NCBI GenBank assembly: GCA_035461765.1
Contig: DATHUY010000136.1
Coordinates: 1 to 40,633 of the forward strand
From: Longimicrobiales bacterium
Lineage (GTDB): Bacteria > Gemmatimonadota > Gemmatimonadetes > Longimicrobiales > RSA9
Direction of reading: 5' to 3'
DNA: 40,633 bases
This document shows, one piece after another, positions 1 to 7,760 of this stretch. The translations under genes and the position numbers were made by a program. The notes beneath the pieces were generated by a model, which ran no database searches, had not been told where the DNA came from, and was given only the letters and a program-made list of their open reading frames with translations. Positions within the stretch are counted from its first letter, which is position 1. Every line of letters begins with the position of its first letter.

Positions 1-2403
1 GGCAACGCTCAGACCGGGCTGGAGCAGCAGCCGCTGAGTGACGCGATCGTTGTCGAGGTGCGCGATGAGCACGGCAACGGTGTGCCGAACACGACCGTGA
101 CCTTCACACCGGCGTCGGGCGTGGTGACGCCACAGGCACTCTCGACCGATGCGTCCGGGATTGCCGCCGCGATCTGGACGCTCGGCGCAGCCGGGGCGCA
201 GAGCGCCAGCGTAGCGGTGGCAGGGCTGAGCGGTCCGCCGCTCGAGTTAACCGCCACGGCACTGTCGCCCGGTGCGGTGATCGAGCTGCAGAACAACGTC
301 GAGATGACAGGCATCGGCGCGCTCCAGGGAGAGAACAGGTATTACCGCATCACGCTGCCCGCGAACGTCACGCGCCTGACGCTGTCGACGACCGGCGGCC
401 CGGGCGATGCCGACCTGTACGTGCGACACGGCAAACTGCCTACCACGGGCGCGAGCGCCTGCAAGTCCACCGCTCCGGCCACGACGGAGAGCTGCACCGT
501 ACAGCAGCCGGCCGCCGGCGACTGGTACGTTCTGCTCGACGCGTTCACGACGTATTCCGGCGTCACCCTGCGCGGCACCTGGGTCTCCGGCGGCAGCATG
601 GCAGTGACCGTTACGGGATTGCCGCAGGGAACGGAAGGCAGTGTCGTGGTCACCGGGCCGAACGGCTACGAGCGCCGCCTGACGGCGACACAGTCGCTCC
701 CGGCACTCGTGTCGGGGACGTACACGGTGGCGGCCGGTTTCGTGCGCGATGCCAGCGCCGTCTACGTGTCGACGCCGGAGAGTCAGCAGGTGCAGGTCGT
801 GGAGGGCGCCGAGACGAGCGTCAGCGTGGCGTACGAAGCGACGTCCGGACCGCTCAACCTCGATATCGCCGGCGCCTACGTCACACAGTCGGTGCAGCGC
901 ACGGACGGCTCGATTCCCCTGATCGCGGGACGTGACGGGCTGCTGCGGGTGTTCGCGCGCGGGAATGCAGTGAGCACGGAACGGCCGACCGTGCGTGCAC
1001 GCTTCTACCACAACGGCAGCCTGGCGCATACGCTCATCATTCCCGCGCCGTCGGCGACACTTCCCGTGAGCCACGATGAAGGCGTGCTGGCAACTACCTG
1101 GAACGTCGTCATTCCGGGCTCCCTCCTTCAGCCGGGCACGGCGGTGCTCGTGGACGTCGATCCGGATGACCTGGTGGCCGAAGCCGACGAGACCGACAAC
1201 ACGTTCCCCGAATCCGGAACGGCGCTCTCGCTGGATGTCCGTACGGCAACGACGCTGCGGGCGCGCCTCGTGCCCGTCGTGCAGCAGGGCAACGGATTGC
1301 AGGGCGATGTCACGACAGCGAATCGCGACACGTACGTGACCGACGCGCAGGCCCAGTATCCCCTGCCGGCCATCGACGTGGATGTGCGCGCACCGTATAC
1401 GTTCACGGGTGCGCTGCCGAGCGCATACGACACCGCCTGGGGTCGATTGCTCGGCGAGATCGAGGCGCTGCGCGTTACGGAGGCGCCGGGGCGCTACTAC
1501 TACGGTGTCATCAAGCCTTCATTCACGTCGGGCGGCACGGGCCTCGGGTACATAGGTCGGCCGTCAGCGATCGGCGTGGACTGGCCGAACTGGCGTTCGG
1601 TGACGGTCGCGCACGAGTGGGGTCACAATTTCGGACGCCGCCACGTGGACTGCGGCGGGCCCGCGAGCCCGGACCTGGGCTATCCATATGTCGGCGGGCG
1701 TCTGGGTCACCATGGCTGGGACATGCGCACGAACGAGATACGGTCACTCGGCACGCACTACGACCTGATGTCCTACTGCCAGCCGGGGTGGACGAGCGAC
1801 TATACGTACGAAGCCGTCATGGCATTCCGCGAGCTGGAGGCGGGCGCAGGTAATGTGGCGCAACCATCGCTCCTGGTGTGGGGCCGGATCTCGGCTGACG
1901 GCGCGATGCTGGAGCCCGCGTTCGAGGTAGTCGCCGCGCCGGTCATGCCGCGCGGGGCGGGCCGTTACCGCCTGACGGGCATCGACAAGGCCGGCGCCAC
2001 GGTGCTGGACATGTCGTTCGACGCCTATGAAGTGGATCACCTGCCGGGCGAGCGGCTGTTCGCGTGGACCATTCCGCTCAGCCGGATGGGCGGCCAGGCG
2101 CCCGCCGAGCTACGCCTGCGTGGTCGCGGGATAGGGGAAGTGCGCCGCAGGCCGGATGCAGCAGCAGCTGCTGCCGCTGATGTGAGGGATGTGCGCGTCG
2201 TGCGGGAGGGTGCGAACGACGTGCGCGTCCGGTGGAACGCGACGCATGCACCGGTGCTGCTGGTTCGCGATGGGCGAACGGGCGAAATACTCTCGTTCGC
2301 ACGCGGTGGCGATGCGCGCGTACGCACGTCGGCAGCGGAGATCGAGATCAACATGTCGGACGGAGTGAAGAGCACAATGCGCAGAATCGCGGTGCCGCGA
2401 TGA
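1..2403 (+). CDS. Secreted metzincin-type metalloprotease with Ig-like and PPC domains (5' partial)
   Basis: The reading frame is open from the first base, so the N-terminus lies outside the window; 800 residues are visible. Domains in order: the end of a bacterial Ig-like (Big_1) domain (about residues 1-85, with DEHGNGVPNTTVTF), a pre-peptidase C-terminal (PPC) domain (about 105-195, with the GDADLYVR and GDWYVLL blocks), Ig/CARDB-like beta domains, then a peptidase domain. The zinc site HEWGHNFGRRH (coded from 1612) fits HExxHxxGxxH, and HYDLMSY about 45 residues later supplies the Met-turn, so it is a metzincin. The last 120 or so residues look like another beta domain. It probably digests protein outside the cell. 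Its stop overlaps the next start (ATGA at 2400-2403). The exact peptidase family is not certain; M66-like or M10-like are options. Confidence 0.85.
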   Translation, partial: GNAQTGLEQQPLSDAIVVEVRDEHGNGVPNTTVTFTPASGVVTPQALSTDASGIAAAIWTLGAAGAQSASVAVAGLSGPPLELTATALSPGAVIELQNNVEMTGIGALQGENRYYRITLPANVTRLTLSTTGGPGDADLYVRHGKLPTTGASACKSTAPATTESCTVQQPAAGDWYVLLDAFTTYSGVTLRGTWVSGGSMAVTVTGLPQGTEGSVVVTGPNGYERRLTATQSLPALVSGTYTVAAGFVRDASAVYVSTPESQQVQVVEGAETSVSVAYEATSGPLNLDIAGAYVTQSVQRTDGSIPLIAGRDGLLRVFARGNAVSTERPTVRARFYHNGSLAHTLIIPAPSATLPVSHDEGVLATTWNVVIPGSLLQPGTAVLVDVDPDDLVAEADETDNTFPESGTALSLDVRTATTLRARLVPVVQQGNGLQGDVTTANRDTYVTDAQAQYPLPAIDVDVRAPYTFTGALPSAYDTAWGRLLGEIEALRVTEAPGRYYYGVIKPSFTSGGTGLGYIGRPSAIGVDWPNWRSVTVAHEWGHNFGRRHVDCGGPASPDLGYPYVGGRLGHHGWDMRTNEIRSLGTHYDLMSYCQPGWTSDYTYEAVMAFRELEAGAGNVAQPSLLVWGRISADGAMLEPAFEVVAAPVMPRGAGRYRLTGIDKAGATVLDMSFDAYEVDHLPGERLFAWTIPLSRMGGQAPAELRLRGRGIGEVRRRPDAAAAAAADVRDVRVVREGANDVRVRWNATHAPVLLVRDGRTGEILSFARGGDARVRTSAAEIEINMSDGVKSTMRRIAVPR

Positions 2404-3035
2404 TTCGATTGGCTGCGATCCCGGCAGTGCGGGAGTCTTCCACGCGCGAGGCGATCCCGACCGAGCGGGGGTCTTCCGCGCGCGCGTCGATCGCGGCAGC
2501 GCGGAAGCATTCCACGCGCGAGGCGATCGCGGCACTGGCGCTGGTCGCGGCTGCGGGGACGGTCGCAGCGTGCAGTCCGGCGCAGAACGGCGCAGCTGAC
2601 GGTGCGAATCAGCCGGCTGCTGTCGTGAGCGCTGGTTCCCGCATCACGATGCAGCGCATGCCATGTTTCGGCACGTGTCCTGTCTACACCGTCGACATCA
2701 CGGCGGACGGCACGGTCAGCTTCACCGGCGAAAGGTTCGTCGACTCGACCGGCACACGCACCGCAGCAATCGCACCCGATTCTGCCGCTGCGCTCATGCA
2801 GGAGCTGATTGCACGCGGCTTCCACGATTTCGCGGACCGCTACACGCACGAAGCGAAGGAGTGCGGATCCTATCATACGGATGCGCCGCGCGTGATTCTG
2901 ACGCTGCGCGCGGGCGGCCGCTTGAAGACGGTGGAGCACGACTACGGCTGCAGCGATGCCCCCGACGAGCTGCGTGCGCTACAGGAACGCGTCGACAGCG
3001 TCGCCGGCGTGAAGCGGTGGGTAGGGGGTCAGTAG
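2400..3035 (+). CDS. DUF6438-type lipoprotein with a repeat-bearing N-terminus
   Basis: Encodes 211 residues. The core RMPCFGTCPVYTVDI is the hallmark of DUF6438, a small extracytoplasmic domain of unknown function. A lipobox (GTVAAC) follows a short hydrophobic stretch (ALALVAAAG), so it is probably an envelope lipoprotein. The start at 2400 overlaps the upstream stop (ATGA) and has no clear Shine-Dalgarno sequence, which suggests translational coupling. The stretch before the hydrophobic core is about 43 residues, far longer than a normal signal-peptide n-region, and consists of a 12-residue repeat (see the repeat feature). An upstream in-frame ATG at 2232 would lie inside the protease gene and is less likely. 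Function unknown. Confidence 0.8.
   Translation: MIRLAAIPAVRESSTREAIPTERGSSARASIAAARKHSTREAIAALALVAAAGTVAACSPAQNGAADGANQPAAVVSAGSRITMQRMPCFGTCPVYTVDITADGTVSFTGERFVDSTGTRTAAIAPDSAAALMQELIARGFHDFADRYTHEAKECGSYHTDAPRVILTLRAGGRLKTVEHDYGCSDAPDELRALQERVDSVAGVKRWVGGQ
2415..2532 (+). repeat. 36-bp tandem repeat inside the lipoprotein signal region
   Basis: About 3.3 copies of a 36-bp unit, each running roughly GCGATCCCGGCAG...GAGTCTTCCACGCGCGAG. It encodes a 12-residue repeat in which Ile recurs at protein positions 7, 19, 31 and 43, and Ser-Thr/Ala-Arg at 14-16, 26-28 and 38-40. The unit length is a multiple of three, so copy-number changes would keep the frame. Confidence 0.75.
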
Positions 3036-3102
3036 ATCCCTCAGCGGCGTGGCCGTTCCCGCGTACCGAACACGAACACGCTCCCGCTCCCCCTCCCGAG
3101 TT

Positions 3103-3140
3103 CCAGCGCGGCCGGCTTCTCGCGAAGCCGGCCGCGTTGG
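3103..3140. terminator. Bidirectional terminator hairpin
   Basis: A perfect 13-bp stem (CGCGGCCGGCTTC at 3107-3119, its complement at 3124-3136) closes a TCGC loop. It extends to about 17 bp if one G-U pair is allowed. It lies between the convergent DUF6438 and S9 peptidase genes. The plus-strand side is followed by a T-rich stretch (TTGGTATTCAGTTGTTC). Confidence 0.75.
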
Positions 3141-3143
3141 TAT

Positions 3144-6083
3144 TCAGTTGTTCGTTATCGGACCGGTCACGAGGTCGAGCCCGAGGTTGCGGCCCTTCTC
3201 CGTAGCCGGAACGCCCTGCTCGAGCCAAACCGGCGGCGGTGCATCCAGCAGATAGTGATCGAAGAACTGCTGCATGCGGATCGTCCAGTCCTTCCGGTTC
3301 ACTTCCTTCCGCAGGCCGTGCGCCTCACCGTTGTAATTCAGCATCCAGACGGGCTTGCCCAGGCGGCGCAACGCGACGAAATACTCGATGCCCTGCTCCC
3401 ACGGCACCGCTCCATCCTCGTCGTTGTGCATCATGAGCAGCGGCGTGTTCACCTTGTCGGCCCAGAAGATGGGTGAGTTCTCGATATAGCGCATCGGCGT
3501 GTCCCAGAGCGTGCCGCCCAGGCGGCTCTGCGTCTTCTCATACTGGAACATGCGGCTCATGCCCGACTCCCAGCGAATGCCGCCGTAGGCGCTCACCATG
3601 TTCGCGACCGGCGCACCTGCCTCTGCGGCGCGGAAAATGTCGGTCTTGGTGACCAGGTACGCGATCTGGTAACCACCCCACGAGTGGCCCTGCACGCCGA
3701 CGCGCTGCTCATCGACGAAGCCGCGCTCGAGCAGGCTGAGCACGCCGGGGACGACCGCCTTGAACGCGCTCTCACCCGGGTAGCCAATGCGGTACGGGAT
3801 GTCGGGCGTGAAGACGAGATATCCGCGGCTGACATAGAAGCTGATGTTGATGCTCGAGCTGCCGGGCGCGGGGATGACGTGGCCGTGCAGATTGTCGGAC
3901 AGCCTCTCGTAGAAGTAGACCATCATCGGATACTTCTGCGACGGATCGAACCCGTCCGGCTTGTAGAGTACGCCCTGGAGCGTCTCACCATCAGCCGAGC
4001 GCCAGTCCACCAGCTCAGCGGTGCCCCACCGGTATTCAGACTGCTGCGGATTCGCCTCGCTCAACCGGCGTGCGTCCGCGAACGTGAGGTCGGAGACCCA
4101 GAGGTCGGGGAACTCGCGGAAGTCGCTGCGCGTGAAGATCACGGTGTTCGCGTCGCGCGCCTTGCGCGGATTCCCGAACCGCTTGTCGGCCATCATGATG
4201 CGCGACGGCGTCTGCGTGCCGTTCACGCGATCGCGATAGAAGCCGTCCTGCTTGGTCCACAGGTTGAATGCCGAGAGCAGCATCTCGCTCGACGGATCGA
4301 TCGCACGCTCCTCGGTATCCAGCCGGACGTAGCGCAGGCGCAGATTGTCACGCCGGCCCACACCCTCGGTAACGTTGCGCGGCTCCGCGCGTCCGGTCGG
4401 GTCCACCGCCCAGATGTCGTGGCTGTCATAGATGAGGAATCGCGAATCGTCCGTCGTCCAGCCCGCGCTGCCGTACGCGCGAGGGAGCGACGGTGAGTCG
4501 TGCTCCTCATTGTGGACTGCGTGCGGAATGCGCTCCGAGATGTTCGCGATGCTGCGCGAGCGGACATCCATCGCGAACCACGCCTGCTGCTCGCCATCGA
4601 ACCATGTGAGGTAGCGGCCTTCCGGTGAGAGCGACGCGTTGCCGCGGTTGTACTCGAGGATCTGTGTCGCAGCGCCGGTACGGACATCGACGAGATAGAC
4701 GTCGCTGCCGCTTTCGCCCCACGATATCTCCTGGCGGTAGGGGAGGTTCGACGTGCCCACTGCGAGATCACCATCGCCGCGCAGTGCCACACTCACGCTG
4801 GGCAGGTCCGGCCGCTCCAGCTGAACGATGCGCCCGTCACGCAGGTGGATGACAGCCTCGTATGTACGCCTGCGCTCCTGCGCCGCCTGGCGCAGCTGCA
4901 TCGGCTGGATCAGCGGATCCTTCCAGTTCCAGATGTCGACCACGACCTTTTCCTCGCCGTCCTCCTCCGCTTCGGGGTCGGGCTCCGGACGATCGGCGGT
5001 CGGGAAATAGATGCGGCGTCCGTCAGGCGAGAAGCGGACGGTGCCGTTGTCGGGGATCCAGGCGCCCTCCGGAATGCCTGCGGAAGACGGCGCTGCGATC
5101 ACACGAGCGGACGCAGCGCGGCCATCCCAGTGGTAGAGCTTCCATGAAGGCTCGCCCGCAGTGGAATCGACCTGCTCGAACTCATCGACATTCGAGATGA
5201 ACGCCACCTGCCGGCCGGCATCGTCGATCGCGACCTGCTTGTACTCACCCTTGCCGGAAAGCAATGTGGTGATGTTCCCCGTGCGCGTGTCCGTGACATA
5301 CACGCCATCGGCGTCACCGGTCTTGTTCGAGCGCGTGAAGACGAGGCGGCTACCGTCGTCCGAGAACGCGTACGTGACCACATCCTCGAACCGTCGCTCC
5401 TCACCCGTTGCAGGGTTCAGCAGGACTACGGGGTAACCTTCCTCGCGCTTGCGCTCCGGCGCCTTCTTCGTCGTATCGCCCGCGGTCTCGCCGGCGGGTG
5501 GCTCCGGCATGCGGCCCGGTTCGGGGCGTCGCGGCTCGACGGCGCCGGGCGCCACCGTGCTGTCCGCCGCGGCCGAGTCGGGCTTCTCGTCGGGCGCGCG
5601 ACCCAGCTGATACGCGAGCCAGTCGCCCGCGTCGTCGGGCATGCGGAAGCCGCGGATGCGCGCCACGCGGGTGACCGCGCCGGTCCGGAGATCGAGAATG
5701 CCGAGCGTGTCGGCGGGCATGCGCGCTGGCGGCGTCTTCTTCTTGCGTGCCTCCTCGAGCACCGCCTTGGTCGGCTTTATCGTGAACGCGACGAAGCGGC
5801 TGCCGGCATCGAACGCCGGCGCCTCCGCACGTTCGATCACGTGACGCGTGGTGCCCGCCACATCGACGACGGTCAGGGTGGGATCGTTCGCTTCGGACGT
5901 GATCGCGAACAGGGCCCAGCGGCCATCATTCGACAGCGCCTGGGCGCCGATTCGATTCCAGATGTCGTACGCATCGTGGTCCAGCGCGCGCAGCGCTGCA
6001 GGCTCCATCTGCGCGGCCGCCGGAACGGTGGCGCCGAGGATGAAGGCGATCGTCATCGGGAGGGAGGTCCGGACTCGAAGCAT
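3144..6083 (-). CDS. Secreted S9 family prolyl oligopeptidase
   Basis: Encodes 979 residues. A signal peptide (MLRVRTSLPMTIAFILGA, cleavage near PAAAQ) sends it to the periplasm or outside. Residues of about 30-700 form a WD40/TolB-like beta-propeller with repeated DDG and SPDGR motifs. It contains a Pro/Glu-rich, low-complexity insert near residues 170-215. The C-terminal alpha/beta-hydrolase carries the nucleophile in GHSWGG (about residue 801), an Asp in HNDEDGAVPW (about 889) and a His in EAHGLR (about 921), the expected order for S9. At 979 residues it is longer than typical DPP IV or acylaminoacyl peptidases because of the propeller inserts. It probably trims peptides for nutrition. A weak SD (AGGA) lies 8 bases before the ATG. 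Confidence 0.93.
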   Translation of the reverse strand: MLRVRTSLPMTIAFILGATVPAAAQMEPAALRALDHDAYDIWNRIGAQALSNDGRWALFAITSEANDPTLTVVDVAGTTRHVIERAEAPAFDAGSRFVAFTIKPTKAVLEEARKKKTPPARMPADTLGILDLRTGAVTRVARIRGFRMPDDAGDWLAYQLGRAPDEKPDSAAADSTVAPGAVEPRRPEPGRMPEPPAGETAGDTTKKAPERKREEGYPVVLLNPATGEERRFEDVVTYAFSDDGSRLVFTRSNKTGDADGVYVTDTRTGNITTLLSGKGEYKQVAIDDAGRQVAFISNVDEFEQVDSTAGEPSWKLYHWDGRAASARVIAAPSSAGIPEGAWIPDNGTVRFSPDGRRIYFPTADRPEPDPEAEEDGEEKVVVDIWNWKDPLIQPMQLRQAAQERRRTYEAVIHLRDGRIVQLERPDLPSVSVALRGDGDLAVGTSNLPYRQEISWGESGSDVYLVDVRTGAATQILEYNRGNASLSPEGRYLTWFDGEQQAWFAMDVRSRSIANISERIPHAVHNEEHDSPSLPRAYGSAGWTTDDSRFLIYDSHDIWAVDPTGRAEPRNVTEGVGRRDNLRLRYVRLDTEERAIDPSSEMLLSAFNLWTKQDGFYRDRVNGTQTPSRIMMADKRFGNPRKARDANTVIFTRSDFREFPDLWVSDLTFADARRLSEANPQQSEYRWGTAELVDWRSADGETLQGVLYKPDGFDPSQKYPMMVYFYERLSDNLHGHVIPAPGSSSINISFYVSRGYLVFTPDIPYRIGYPGESAFKAVVPGVLSLLERGFVDEQRVGVQGHSWGGYQIAYLVTKTDIFRAAEAGAPVANMVSAYGGIRWESGMSRMFQYEKTQSRLGGTLWDTPMRYIENSPIFWADKVNTPLLMMHNDEDGAVPWEQGIEYFVALRRLGKPVWMLNYNGEAHGLRKEVNRKDWTIRMQQFFDHYLLDAPPPVWLEQGVPATEKGRNLGLDLVTGPITNN

Positions 6084-6163
6084 CGGTGCCGTCCTGTAGG
6101 CGGATAACGGGGTTGCGGGGCTGAGGCGGAAATATGGGACCGTCGCGCGCGCGACGAAAGTCG

Positions 6164-6352
6164 TCGGACGCGGAACCCGTTCTGCAGATTGGCCGCGAGC
6201 GCCATGGCCGTGTCACCACCAGGCCCGCCCCGGAGGGCAGGCCAGGCGGCAGCACCGCGCCGCAGCAGGGCGCCACGCCAGCTCGGCCGTGGGGCCGTCC
6301 GGGCGTCTCGATGTCCGAATGAGCCAATCTGCAGAACGGGTTCCGCGTCCGA
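6164..6352. repeat. Dispersed inverted-repeat element, copy 1 (189 bp)
   Basis: Perfect 30-bp inverted arms (6164-6193 and 6323-6352) begin TCGGACGCGGAACCC and end with the reverse complement. The interior is about 130 bp and GC-rich. The outer 15 bases match the second copy at 31461 exactly, and the block ATGGCCG sits at the same offset (40 bases from the left end) in both. No target-site duplication and no transposase are visible. It lies between divergent genes, so it is not simply a terminator. REP/BIME-like or MITE-like are both possible. Confidence 0.85.
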
Positions 6353-6358
6353 AGGCGT

Positions 6359-6397
6359 CTACGTAGTCCCGCAGCCGCGCCTACGTAACCCGTCGTA
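6359..6397. promoter_or_regulatory. CTACGTA direct-repeat site A
   Basis: CTACGTA at 6359-6365 and again at 6381-6387, 22 bp apart, followed by CGTA at 6394-6397. The same arrangement with the same spacing occurs at 30576-30614. Spacing of about two helical turns suggests a protein bound on one face of the DNA. It lies 163 bp upstream of the ferritin-like gene. The binding factor is unknown. Confidence 0.5.
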
Positions 6398-6453
6398 CAG
6401 TCTGCCCGCCGTCTCCACCCCACCTTGCAGACGTCAGCAGGCACCCGGGTCGG

Positions 6454-6542
6454 CTGTCGGCCACCACAGCACAGTCGGACACCACAGCACGGTCGGCACG
6501 ACAGCACCGGCGGCCATCACAGCACGGTCGGACACCACAGGA
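6454..6542 (+). repeat. Five 18-bp tandem repeats before the ferritin-like gene
   Basis: Units at 6454, 6472, 6490 (17 bp), 6507 and 6525 follow the pattern C-G-GTCGG-ACACCACAGCA with a few changes. The last unit ends in CACAGGA, which forms part of the Shine-Dalgarno sequence of the next gene. They would lie in the 5' leader or promoter of that gene. Confidence 0.75.
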
Positions 6543-6549
6543 GGGCGGC

Positions 6550-7089
6550 ATGCAGATCGGTACCATGGAGCTCAAGCGGCTGAACTTCTACCGCGCCTGC
6601 GAGCTGCACGGCGGCCTGATGCTCGGGCAGCTGGTGCGCCGCGTCCGGGATCCGGAACTCATTGTCATGCTGACGCGTCATTCGGCCGACGAGTACGCGC
6701 ACGCTCGACTGTGGACCGACACGATCATCGAGCTGGGCGGTGAGCCGCACCCGGTCCGCGCCACGTACCAGAGCCGGCTGGGCAGGATCGTCGGTGCACC
6801 GGGCAGCGTATTCCAGGTTCTCGCGCTCTCACAGGTGTTCGAGCGTCGCGTGTTCCGTCACTTCACGCAGCACGCGCGTCTGCCCGGCACGCACCCGGCC
6901 GTGCGCGCGGTGCTCGAGCGGATGATCGATGAGGAGAAGGTCCATCTGTCGTGGATGGCCGACTGGCTGCAGGTGGAGTCGGCGCGTCGACGCGTGAATG
7001 TCAACGACCTGCTGAGCCGGTTCGCACTGGCCGATGCGCGCGTGTACGGCGAGCTCCTGTACGAGTACCGCTTCCACGCGATTGCCTGA
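6550..7089 (+). CDS. Ferritin-like di-iron protein
   Basis: Encodes 179 residues of an all-helical protein. Carboxylates are placed as in a four-helix di-iron bundle: E18 in helix 1, E48-x-x-H51 (DEYAH) in helix 2, E98 in helix 3 and E129-x-x-H132 (EEKVH) in helix 4. It has no signal peptide, so it is cytoplasmic. It could store iron, detoxify peroxide or act as an oxidase; the sequence does not decide. The start at 6550 has an SD (GGAGG) 5 bases upstream; ATG at 6565 is less well placed. The leader is unusually rich in repeats, so the gene may be strongly regulated. It faces the following lipoprotein gene tail to tail. Confidence 0.82.
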   Translation: MQIGTMELKRLNFYRACELHGGLMLGQLVRRVRDPELIVMLTRHSADEYAHARLWTDTIIELGGEPHPVRATYQSRLGRIVGAPGSVFQVLALSQVFERRVFRHFTQHARLPGTHPAVRAVLERMIDEEKVHLSWMADWLQVESARRRVNVNDLLSRFALADARVYGELLYEYRFHAIA

Positions 7090-7097
7090 CTCGTGCA

Positions 7098-7119
7098 GGC
7101 GGCGGGTCCGGCCGCCGCC
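7098..7119. terminator. Hairpin between convergent genes
   Basis: GGCGGCGG (7098-7105) pairs with CCGCCGCC (7112-7119) around a 6-base loop, just after the ferritin-like stop and just before the stop of the opposing lipoprotein gene. There is no T-tract, so it may work with Rho or as an RNA 3' end block. Confidence 0.45.
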
Positions 7120-7135
7120 CACACCAGCTACCCGA

Positions 7136-7555
7136 CTACTTTACCCACATGCTCGACAGCGAGAGCATGTTCTCCAGCTGCCATTCCGCCTTCTGTCCGG
7201 GGCTGATCATCAGCGCGGGCGACAGGAACGTCCTGGATGAGCCGATCGGGTCGGCCATCAGATGCACACGACTCGCGGATAAAAGCAGGTGCGTGGGCAC
7301 GACGAACGAATGTGACGACTGGCTCGGAACCGAACCGAGGCGCTGCTCCGAACCGTCCCGCACGAGATAGATCGTCATGTCCGACCAGTTGTTGTTCATG
7401 ACGCGAACTTCCGTGCGCTCCTGCGTGACGCCTGAGTCGAGCACGCCGTTGTCCTGCTGGTGGACACGTGGCACGTCAGCGGTGCCGTGTGCACAGCCCG
7501 TGAAAACCGCACCCGCCGTGGCGAGCGCCATGAAACCTTTCCTCAGCCGTAGCAT
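7136..7555 (-). CDS. Small hypothetical lipoprotein
   Basis: Encodes 139 residues. The start MLRLRKGFMALATAG is followed by a lipobox (VFTGC). The start at 7555 is preferred because AAGGGAGG lies 12 bases before it; for the ATG at 7567 the same SD would touch the start codon. The mature part has a short acidic and polar linker, then a region with VRVMNNNWSDMTIYLVRDG that looks like a small beta-sandwich. No catalytic motif and no recognised family. It probably sits in the inner or outer membrane facing the periplasm. It is downstream of the LuxR-type regulator but separated by a terminator-like hairpin. Confidence 0.75.
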   Translation of the reverse strand: MLRLRKGFMALATAGAVFTGCAHGTADVPRVHQQDNGVLDSGVTQERTEVRVMNNNWSDMTIYLVRDGSEQRLGSVPSQSSHSFVVPTHLLLSASRVHLMADPIGSSRTFLSPALMISPGQKAEWQLENMLSLSSMWVK

Positions 7556-7575
7556 GCCGATACCCATCCTCCCTT

Positions 7576-7613
7576 GAAACGCAAACGGGCACCCGGCTTG
7601 GAGCCAGGCGCCC
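7576..7613 (-). terminator. Terminator downstream of the LuxR-type regulator
   Basis: Arms 7587-7598 and 7602-7613 form a 12-bp stem with two mismatches and a 3-base loop. On the minus strand the stem is followed by GTTTGCGTTTC, a modest U-rich tail. This fits the end of the transcript from the gene that stops at 7761. Confidence 0.45.
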
Positions 7614-7760
7614 GGCGAGTCATCGTCATCCCGTCTACCAATACCGTACCATCCACGGGGGCAAGCGGCATGCCGGGCCGGATCCGCGACACGGTGCGAT
7701 CGTCAGCGAGCGCGTGCCCGTGCGAAAATCGCGATCCTGCGCAGGCCGTCGGAGAGCTGT

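Larger units (their letters stand above)
6084..6549. other. 466-bp divergent non-coding region with stacked repeats
   Basis: No convincing gene lies here. From left to right it holds an inverted-repeat element (6164-6352), two CTACGTA sites (6359-6387) with a further CGTA at 6394, and five 18-bp tandem repeats (6454-6542) that run into the ribosome binding site of the ferritin-like gene. Open frames through it are GC-driven and have no recognisable protein. Confidence 0.8.

Noticed and set aside
6152-6163. CGAC-GAAA-GTCG mini hairpin next to the first repeat element
   Set aside because: A 4-bp stem is too short to be meaningful on its own, and it is absent beside the second copy.
6164-6352. 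Insertion sequence
   Set aside because: No transposase gene fits in 189 bp and no target-site duplication is visible at either copy.
6454-6542. Possible CRISPR-like array
   Set aside because: Units are 18 bp, directly adjacent and without spacers, so it is a simple tandem repeat.
7567-7567. ATG at 7567 as the lipoprotein start
   Set aside because: The SD would directly touch this codon; the ATG at 7555 has usable spacing.
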